A stretch of 64,000 nucleotides of DNA from Xylocopa sonorina. Lineage: Eukaryota; Arthropoda; Insecta; Hymenoptera; Apidae. Position numbers and translations under genes: made by a program. This document shows, piece by piece, positions 57,321 through 64,000 of this stretch; position 1 is the first letter of the stretch, and every line of letters begins with the position of its first letter. The notes under the pieces are model-generated. The model worked only from the letters and a program-made list of their open reading frames with translations. It was not told where the DNA came from and searched no databases. The stretch lies in contig NW_027490169.1 in the NCBI RefSeq assembly GCF_050948175.1, positions 620,001 through 684,000 on the forward strand, read 5' to 3'.

Positions 57321-58174
57321 GCGAAATGTCCTGTATACCTCGCATACACTTCAAATGAATGTAAATGCGAACCATCCTTGCTAGGAAGTAGAGTTTGCAG
57401 ATGTCTACGTATCGGAGCAATAGATTCCTAATGCTTCTTAAACCGCGATATAGCAACTCACTTCTACGTTTCATGATAAGATATAATATTCATTGTGCAG
57501 TGCTATGTATATCTCGTCTACACTTCAAATGAATGTAAATGCGACACTTCCCTACTAGGAACTAGCGTTTGCAGATGTCTACGTATCGAGGCAATTGTGT
57601 TCTAATGCTTGTTAAAGCGCCATATCGTACCACAATTCTATGTTTCATGATAAGATATAATATTCATTGCCAAGTGTCATGTATTCCTCGTATTGCTTTC
57701 AAAAAAATGTAAGTGCGACACTTCCATGCAAGCAAGTAGCGTTTGCAATTGTCTACGTAAGAAGCAATAGAGTTCTAGTGCTTCTTAAAACGCGATATCG
57801 CATCTCATTTCTATGTTTCATGATAATATATAATATTCATAGTGGAGTGTTATGTATACCTCCTATTCACTTCAAAGGAATGTAAATGCGACACTTCCTT
57901 GCTAGGAAATAGCGTTTGCAGATGTCTACGTATCGTAGCAATAGAGTTTTAATGCTTTTTAAACCGCGATATCGCATCTCATTACTATGTTTCGTGATAA
58001 GGTTTAATATCCATGGTGCAGTGTTATGTATACCTCGAATTCGCTTCAAAAGAATGTAAATGCGACACTTCCTTGCTAGGAAATAGCGTTTGCAGATGTC
58101 TACGTATCGTAGCAACAGAGTTCTAATGCTTCTTAAAGCGCGATATCGCATCTCATTTCCATGTTTCATGATAA
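57320..58174 (+). repeat. Forward satellite up to the inversion point
   Basis: Positions 57,320-57,900 are a further copy of 54,540-55,120 (offset 2,781 bp, 16 monomers), marked by gaaatgtcctgtatacc and ctttcaaaaaaatg. The last one to two monomers have no close relative that I noticed. Regular sequence stops inside a monomer at tttcatgataata, 58,163-58,175. Confidence 0.75.
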
Positions 58175-58182
58175 TACTACTA

Positions 58183-58910
58183 CATCCTAGCAAGAATGTG
58201 CAGCATTTACAATCTTTCGAAGTGAACACGATGTATACATGACACTTCGCAAAAAATATTATATCTTATCATGAAACATAGAAATAAGATGCGATATTGC
58301 GTTTTAAGAAGTATTAAAACACTATTGCTTCGATACGTAGACATCTGGAAACGCAATTTCCTAGCAAGGAAGTGTCGCACTTCCTTTTTTTTGAAAGCAA
58401 TACGAGGCATACATGACACTTCGCAATGAATATTATATCTTATCATGAAAGTTTGAAATGAGATGCGATATGGCGATTTAAGAAGCATTAGAACTCTAGT
58501 TCTTCGAGACGTAGACATGTGCAAACACTATTTCCCTCCAAGCAAGTGTCGCATTTACATTCTTTTGAAGTGAATAGGAGGTATACGTAACACTCCACAA
58601 TGAATATTATATCTTATCACGAAATATAGAAATGAGATGCAATATCGCGATTTAAGAAGCGTTAGAACACTATTGCCTCGATACGTAGACATCTGGAAAC
58701 GCTACTTCCTAGCAGGGAATTGTCGCATTTACATTAATTTGTAGTGAGTACGAGGAGTACATAACACTTCGCAATGAATATTATATCTTATCATGAAATA
58801 TTGAAATGTGATGCGATATCTCGTTTTAACAAGCGTTAGAACACTATTACTTATTTACATTCATTTGAAGTGAGTACGAGGAGTACATAACAATTCGCAA
58901 TGAATATTAT
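58183..58910 (-). repeat. Inverted satellite block, about four monomers
   Basis: The monomer is read on the opposite strand here. The forward-strand sequence shows landmarks such as gaagtgaacacgatgtatac, cacttcgcaatgaatattat, gaaacatagaaat and ttaagaagcattagaac, which are the reverse complements of the array landmarks. The spacing is still about 174 bp. The switch lies in the non-canonical stretch tactactac at 58,175-58,183. The block ends at gcaatgaatattat (58,897-58,910), where non-satellite DNA begins. Confidence 0.92.
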
Positions 58911-59139
58911 GACGTCATGCGCACCGCCTTCCACCCTCTGGCGCCAACCACCATCCGCAGCATCCACAACCGGGACACCGGTCTTCCGCCAGCACCGGTA
59001 TCCGGATCCTCCATACACGGGCCGCACGACGATTCGACGCCCCAAGACGAGGAGACAACGCCACGAGGACGAGGAATACCTCTCCACCTACGAATCCCAA
59101 TTACCTGCGTTCACACAACCATACGCTTATTTCTCATAA
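58900..59139 (+). other. Short open frame, unrecognised (79 codons)
   Basis: A forward open frame running from the last bases of the inverted satellite into the unique segment, ending in a stop at 59,137-59,139. Its translation is rich in Pro, Arg and Thr, with a QHRYPDPPYTGR segment and an acidic HEDEEYLSTYES segment near the end. The first few codons lie in satellite, so the start is not natural. If it is coding at all, it would be the 3' part of something truncated at 58,911. Other frames over the same bases are also open, as expected in GC-rich DNA, so coding status is doubtful. No family is recognised. Confidence 0.2.
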
Positions 59140-59306
59140 CGCGATTCTAGATTAAGCACTGTACACAAATCATGTACATACACAATCCAACACACACCAA
59201 GATTTGAGCGAATATTTGTACAGTCATAATTTCTAAGACATATAGAATATAAGCTGCGAGGCGCGCCCGCGCGCACTCGACGCTCGCGGCTCACGCTGAA
59301 CGCGAG

Positions 59307-59389
59307 CCGCACCCCACTCCGACCGGCCGCCCCACCGCGAGGGCCGGCGGCCGCCCCACTACGACCGTACGCCCCACTCGAAGGGCCCA
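59307..59389. repeat. GC-rich minisatellite, two 42-bp copies with 18-bp sub-spacing
   Basis: The core ccccac recurs in a regular pattern inside the very GC-rich part of the unique segment. It appears as accccactccgaccg at 59,311, gccccaccgcgagg at 59,329, gccccactacgaccg at 59,353 and gccccactcgaagg at 59,371. The pattern is therefore two 42-bp units, each made of two related half-units 18 bp apart. It is unrelated to the 174-bp satellite. All spacings are multiples of three, so a low-complexity coding origin is possible; read on the reverse strand it gives Gly/Ala/Arg-rich residues. Confidence 0.65.
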
Positions 59390-59429
59390 GCGACTTGCGG
59401 GCCGCGCGACCCAAGGAGGTCGCGGACGC

Positions 59430-59700
59430 GCCACCGAGAGATCAATTCCATCGAGTCCCATCTCGGACACAGTTCTAATCTCAACTCCGAATCGAGCAAT
59501 ACGCTCCTCTGCTACGAGCTGTCAGCTCTCATGCAGCCGACTGTATCGCATCTCCTTTAGCGGAGTCCTTATTGTAACTTAGTTCTATTTCTATTTCAAT
59601 ATATATCTTTAGTTGATAACTTAAACAAAGTATAGTGTAGTAGGATAGTGATATTATAGAATATACTCTTCTTTTACCAAATCTAAGTCTCTTTATTCGA
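59430..59700. other. Non-coding centre of the unique segment, AT-rich
   Basis: No convincing open frame is present. The DNA passes from moderately GC-rich (59,430-59,560) to strongly AT-rich (59,560-59,700), with runs such as tatttctatttcaatatata. A long-terminal-repeat or untranslated-region origin would fit such a compositional change, but neither can be shown from this sequence alone. Confidence 0.4.
59692..59697 (-). promoter_or_regulatory. AATAAA hexamer on the reverse strand
   Basis: tttatt on the forward strand reads AATAAA on the reverse strand and overlaps the stop codon of the reverse open frame (GAA TAA AGA). Polyadenylation signals normally lie further downstream of the stop, so this could be coincidence in AT-rich DNA. 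Confidence 0.2.
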
Positions 59701-59914
59701 TTACAAGTTCCTTAAATTCTATTCCACGTGTACGCTTGCGATTCTTGTTCAATTCACACGATTCATCTGCGACAGTTCTGTACGCTGGACGGTCTTTGAG
59801 TGCTCCAATGCTCGACTGCTCTTGCTGCATTTCCATCGTATCCAAGGTATCTTGAACAAGGATCGACCTCGGTAAGCCAGAGAGCACCATCGCTTGGCCG
59901 AGCCGTACTCTGTC
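59693..59914 (-). other. Reverse-strand open frame, possible C-terminal coding fragment
   Basis: The reverse-strand frame is open from just after a stop at 59,915-59,917 to a stop at 59,693-59,695; the first Met codon is at 59,888-59,890. The translation has mixed, globular-protein-like composition (MVLSGLPRSILVQDTLDTME at the start, RTRGIEFKELVIE at the end) and is less biased than the other frames in the segment. A canonical AATAAA polyadenylation hexamer overlaps the stop (59,692-59,697 as tttatt on the forward strand). It could be the last exon of a truncated gene or the end of a mobile-element frame. No conserved domain is recognised, and at this length chance is a serious alternative. 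Confidence 0.25.
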
Positions 59915-59936
59915 CTAGTGCAAGCGCCCTTGATAA

Positions 59937-60287
59937 ATCTCGAGCCACCGAAAAGGCGTACACGACGCGCGGGGAGGAAAGAATATCTACGCCGCCTCAT
60001 TCGTGAATACGCGAGTTGTACATCCGGACATCCATACGCCTGCAACGCCGTTTCCGTTCCTGAGAAGGAGGTATTCGCAGCCGTACGTCCAAATCGAATC
60101 CACGATCGCCTGGTTCCAGCGACAGTTTCCTCCAGCCGCAGCTCGCCTGCCTGGAGACTCATTCCCGTCGAAGCTCCGCTGGTCCAGCAGTACGCCGCTG
60201 CTATTCCGGTCACGGAACCACGGCGCCATAGACACCTGGAACGAGATGCGAAACAGCATAAAGAAGACAGCGAAAGGTAAGTTTTAA
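59937..60287 (+). other. Forward open frame ending at a consensus splice donor
   Basis: The forward frame is open from just after a stop at 59,934-59,936 to a stop at 60,285-60,287. The translation is Pro/Arg-rich early on (PAAARLPGDSFPSK) and ends in a lysine-rich helix-like stretch, TWNEMRNSIKKTAK. There is no ATG near the start, so if real it would be an internal exon. It ends at AAAG|GTAAGT (60,273-60,282), a perfect match to the eukaryotic 5' splice-site consensus, with the stop just inside the would-be intron. No matching acceptor or upstream exon can be identified. It overlaps the reverse-strand frames, so at most one of them is coding. Confidence 0.22.
60273..60282 (+). promoter_or_regulatory. 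Candidate 5' splice donor AAAG|GTAAGT
   Basis: The exon-intron boundary would fall after 60,276. The six intronic bases match the metazoan donor consensus exactly. Support is from the motif only; no downstream acceptor exists before the satellite resumes near 60,411, and an intron could not reasonably be spliced into satellite. Confidence 0.25.
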
Positions 60288-60410
60288 GGCGTAATTTTGG
60301 TTAAATCGAGTTCCGACCGCCAACGAACCCGGCCCCGTCGCAATTCGCGTAGGTTTACGGGAAAAGATACGAATCGTGCCATCGGATCGAGTACAATCGC
60401 ACCACGAGAC

Positions 60411-63400
60411 GTGACACATGTATACATCGTATTAACTTCAAAAGAATGTAAATATGACACTTCCATGCTAGGATATAGCGTTTGCAGATGTCTACGTATC
60501 GTAGCATTAGAGTTCCAATGCTTGTTAAAACGCGATATAGCATCTCACTTCTATGTTTCATGACAAGATATAATATTCATTGCGATGTGTCATGTATACA
60601 TCGCATACACTTCAAATGAATGTAAATGCGACACTTCCTTGCTTGGAAGTAGCGTTTGCAGACGTCTACGTATCGAAGCAATAGAGTTCTCATTCTTCTT
60701 AAGTCGCTATATCGCATCTCATTTCTATGTTTCATGATAAGATATAATATTCACTGTGGAGCGTTATGTATACCCCGTATTCACTTAACAAGAATGTAAA
60801 TGCGACTCTTCCCTGCTAGGAAATAGCGATTTCCGATGTCTACGTATCGAAGCAATAGATTTCTAATGTTTCTTAAAACGCGATATCACATCTCATTTTT
60901 ATGTTTCATGATACGATATAATATTCATTGCGAAGTGTCATGTATACATCGCATTCAATTCAAATGAATGTAAATGCGACACTTCCTTGCTAGCAAGAAG
61001 CGCTTGCAGATGTCTACGTATCGTAGCAATAGAGTTCTAATGCTCCTTAAAACGCGATATCGCATCTCATTTCTACGTTTCATGATAAGATACAATATTC
61101 AATGGGAAGTGTCATGCATACCTCGTTATCGCTTCAAAAGAATGTAATGCTACACTTCCTTGCTAGGAAATAGCGTTGGCAGATGTCTACGTATCGAAGC
61201 AATAGAGTTCTAATGCTTCTTAAATCGCCATATCGCATCTCATTTCTATGTGTCATGATAAGATGTAATATTCAATGCGAAGTGTCTTGTATAACTCGCA
61301 TAAACTTCAACTGAATGAAAATGCGACACTTCCTTTCTAGGAAATAACGTTTCCAGATGTCTACGTATCGAAGCAGCAGAGTTCTTATGCTTCATAAAAC
61401 AAGATATCGCAACTCATTTCTATGTTTCATGATGAGATATAATATTCATTATGGAGGGTTATGTATACCTCGTATTCACCTCAAAAGAATGTAAAAGCGA
61501 CACTTCCTTGCTAGGAAGTTGCGTCTGCAGATGTCTACGTATCGTAGCATTAAATTTCTAATGCTTCTCAAAACGGGATATCGCATCTCATTTCTATGTT
61601 TCATGATAAGATATAATACTTATTGCGAAGTGTTATGTATACCTCGCTTACACTTCAAATGAATGTAAATGCGACACTTCCTTGCTAGGAAATAGCGTTT
61701 GCAGATATCTACGTATCGCAGCAATAGAGTTCTAATGCTTCTTAACACGCCATATCGCATCTCATATCTATGTTTCATAATAAGATGTAATATTCATTGC
61801 GAAGTGTCATGTATACCTCGTATTCACTTAAAATGAATGTAAATGCGACGTTTCCTTGTTAGGGAATAGCGATTGCAAATGTCTCCGTATAGTAGCAATA
61901 TAGTTCTAATGCTTCTTAAAACGAGGTGTTGCATCACATTCCTATGTTTCATGATAAGATATAACATTCATTGCGAAGAGTTATGTATACCTCGCGTACA
62001 CTTCAAATGAATGAAAATGCGACACTTCCTTGCTAGGAAATAGCGTTTGCAGATGTCTACGTATCGAAGCAATGGATTTGTAGTGCTTCTTAAAACGCCA
62101 TATCCCATCTCATTTCTATGTTTCATGATAAGATATAATATTCATTGTGCAGTGTTATGTATACCTCGTATTCACTTCAAGAGAATGTAAATGCGACACT
62201 TCCTTGCTAGGAAATAGCGTTTGCAGATGGCTACGTATCGAAGAAATAGAGTCCTAATGCTTCTTAAATCGCGATATCGTATCTCATTTCTATGTTTCAT
62301 GGTAAGATAAAATAATCATTGCGAAGTGCCACTTATACCTCGCATGCACTTCAAATGAATGTAAATGCGACAATTCATTGCTAGGTAATAGCGTTTTCAG
62401 ATGTCTACGTATCGTAGCAATATTGCTCTAATGCTTATTAGAACCTGATATCGCATCACATTTCTGTGTTTCATGATAGGATACAATATTCATTGCGAAG
62501 TGTCACTTACACATCGCATTCACTTCAAATGAATGTAAATGCGACACTTCCTTCCTACGAAATAGCGTTTGCAGATGTCTACGCACCGTAGCAATAGAGT
62601 TCTGAAGCTTCTTAAAACAAGATATCGCATCTCATTTCAATGTTTCATGATAAGACATGATAATCATCGCTAAGTGTCATGTATACCTCGTATTCACTTC
62701 AAAAGAATGTATATGCGACACTACCATGCTAGGAAATAGCGTTTGCAGATGTCTACGTGTCGTAGCAAGTGTTCTAATCCTTCTTAAAACGTGCTAATGC
62801 ATCTCACTTCTATATTTCATGATAAGAGATAGTATCCATTGTGAATTGTCATGTATACCTCGTATTCACTTCAAAAGAATGTAACTGCGACACTTCCCTG
62901 CCATTATATAGCGTTTGCAGATGTCTACACACCGTAGCAATAGAGTTCCAAAGCTTCTTAGAACAAAATATCGCACCTCATTTCCATGTTTCATGATAAG
63001 ATATAATATTCATTGCGAAGTATCATGAATACATCGTATTCACTTCAAAAAAATGTAAATGCGACACTTCATTGCTAGGAAGTAGCGTTTGCAGATGTCT
63101 ACTTATCGAAGCAATAGATTTCTAATGCTTCTTAAAACGAGATGTCGCATCTCATATCTATGTTTCATGATAAGGTATAATATTCATTGTGGTGTGTCAT
63201 GTATACCTCGCATTCACTTCAAAGGAATGTAAATGCGACACTTCCTTGCTAGGAAATGGCGTTTGCAGATGCTCACGTATCGTAGCATTAGGATTTTAAT
63301 GCTTCTCAAAACGCGATATAGCATCTCATTTCTATGTGTCATGATAAGATGTAATATTCAATGCGAAGTGTCTTGTATACCTCGCATAAACTTCAACTGA

Positions 63401-64000
63401 ATATAAATACGACACTTCGTTGCTAGGAAATAGCGTTTCCAGATATCTACGTATCGTAGCAATAGAGCTCTAGTGCTTCTTAAAACGCGATATCGCATCC
63501 CACATCTATGTTCCATGATCCGATATAATATTCATTGCGAAGTGTCACTTATACCTCGCATACGCTCCAAGTGAATGTAAATGCGACACTTCCTTGCTAG
63601 GATATATCATTTGCAGATGTCTACGTATAGAAGCAATAGAGTTCTAATGCTTCTTGAAACGCGATATCGCATCACATATCTATGTTTCATGATAAGATAT
63701 AATATTCATTGCGATGTGTCACTTATACCTCGCATACACTTCAAATGAATGTAAATGCGACACTTCCTTGCTAGGAAAGAGCGTTTACAGATGTCTACAT
63801 TTCGAAGCAATAGATTTCTAATGTTTCTTATATAGCGATATCGCATCTCATTTCTATGTTTCATGATAAGATATAATATTCATTGCGACGTGTTATGTAT
63901 ACCTCGTCTGCACTTCAAAAGAATGTAAATGCCACACTTCCTTGTCAGGAAATGCGTTTCCATATGTCTACGTAACGAAACAATATGATTCTAATGCTCC
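60411..64000 (+). repeat. 174-bp satellite array resumes, forward orientation
   Basis: Satellite landmarks return at gtgacacatgtatacatcg (60,411-60,429) and continue in forward orientation with the 174-bp period to the window end (about 20.6 monomers). Monomers here are mutually diverged. I saw no block repeated at a multi-monomer offset, unlike 19-58 kb, so this part looks monomeric. The last monomer is cut by the window edge. Confidence 0.93.

Larger units (their letters stand above)
1..58174 (+). repeat. 174-bp satellite array, forward orientation
   Basis: Head-to-tail monomers of 174 bp cover this whole stretch without a break. The phase can be followed by the landmark gaagcaatag/gtagcaatag, which recurs every 174 bp (positions 1, 175 and so on). 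Each monomer carries in order: a caatag-gttctaatgcttctt segment, the palindrome gcgatatcgc, an AT-rich run with ttcatgataagatataat, the gaagtgtcatgtatacctcg segment, a cacttcaaa segment, gacacttccttgctagg, and gcagatgtctacgtatc. Monomers differ by scattered substitutions and small indels, and length is kept close to 174. No stretch of 300 bp lacks the repeat. Satellites of this unit length and homogeneity are typical of eukaryotic centromeric or pericentromeric heterochromatin, where roughly nucleosome-length units are common. That assignment is from general knowledge; centromere function is not shown here. Confidence 0.97.
58911..60410. other. Unique 1.5-kb non-satellite segment within the array
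   Basis: No satellite landmark occurs in this stretch. Its composition is unlike the array: GC-rich and CpG-rich at 58,917-59,110, very GC-rich at 59,250-59,430, AT-rich at 59,560-59,700, then moderately GC-rich to 60,300. The left flank is inverted satellite and the right flank is forward satellite, so the segment sits exactly at an orientation switch. The pentamer gacgt occurs at both edges (58,911-58,915 and 60,408-60,412) and could be a target-site duplication or chance. I see no terminal inverted repeats, no long transposase or reverse-transcriptase frame and no poly(A) tract. It could be a transposable-element remnant (for example a solo or partial LTR), a captured genic fragment, or flanking chromosomal DNA trapped by the inversion. 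Confidence 0.85.

Noticed and set aside
1..58174. CRISPR array
   Set aside because: The repeats are contiguous 174-bp units with no short direct repeat and unique-spacer arrangement, and no cas-like genes are present.
57867..58229. 120-codon reverse-strand frame at the inversion
   Set aside because: It crosses the forward/inverted junction and is formed by joining satellite in two orientations; there is no sign of a gene.
58911..59000. tggcgcc near 58,936 as a retroviral-type primer-binding site
   Set aside because: Only a 7-base match, with no identifiable LTR end directly before it and no gag-like frame after it.
58851..59414. Several 61-95-codon reverse frames over the GC-rich part
   Set aside because: They are Gly/Arg/Ala-rich translations of CpG-rich and minisatellite DNA, with starts partly inside satellite; no coding evidence.
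59150..59760. Complete LTR of a retrotransposon
   Set aside because: Composition and length could fit, but I found no second copy, no clear TG...CA ends with matching flanks, and no polypurine tract or primer site that I could defend.
59749..60213. 154-codon reverse-strand frame overlapping the other frames
   Set aside because: Several frames on both strands are open at once in this GC-richer DNA. This one is Arg/Ser/Cys-rich with no recognisable domain, so it is more likely a shadow frame.
60284..60563. Short frames spanning the right edge of the unique segment
   Set aside because: They join a few unique codons to satellite sequence and are created by the junction.
1..64000. TATA-like motifs (gataagatataatattc) as promoters
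   Set aside because: The motif is part of every monomer, so its presence is explained by repetition; no linked gene supports promoter function.

Overview
The window is almost entirely one tandem satellite DNA family. The basic unit is a 174-bp, AT-rich monomer repeated head to tail. It fills about 1-58,174 in the forward orientation (about 334 monomers) and about 60,411-64,000 (about 20 monomers), and it runs past both window edges. No bacterial genes, tRNAs, rRNAs or CRISPR arrays were found. This is eukaryotic heterochromatin, of centromeric or pericentromeric type. The only non-satellite DNA is CpG-rich and compact, which would fit an insect such as a hymenopteran, but that is a weak inference and I cannot name the species or the satellite.

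Layout. Positions 1-19.3 kb hold diverged monomers with local duplications (periods 174, 522, 1,044, 1,219, 1,392 and 1,565 bp). Positions 19.3-28.8 kb form a recently rearranged zone with blocks copied at offsets of 870 bp (5 monomers), about 1,217 bp (7), 2,781 bp (16) and 3,998 bp (23). Positions 31.5-57.3 kb carry a nested higher-order structure. A 1,220-bp seven-monomer unit is present three times in tandem at 37.8-41.5 kb. It lies inside a 5.57-kb block that is followed by a 3.13-kb contracted copy. All of this lies inside a ~15.85-kb super-repeat (31,541-47,389), whose second, ~9.93-kb copy (47,390-57,320) has lost monomers and been partly rearranged.

At 58,174-58,183 the array switches strand. 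About 730 bp (roughly four monomers) is inverted, followed by about 1.5 kb of unique DNA (58,911-60,410), after which forward-orientation satellite resumes. The unique segment has GC-rich ends, an AT-rich centre, a short 42-bp-period GC-rich minisatellite, and a few short open frames that I do not recognise. It may be a fragment of a transposable element or a captured gene fragment.

The many open frames of 60-157 codons inside the array are not genes. The monomer length is divisible by three (58 codons), so a frame that is open in one monomer stays open in the next. The main interest of the window is satellite evolution: nested higher-order repeats, a clear gene-conversion-like tract, an inversion with a unique insert at its edge, and conserved dyad symmetries in the monomer. 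I found no new enzymatic or defence system.
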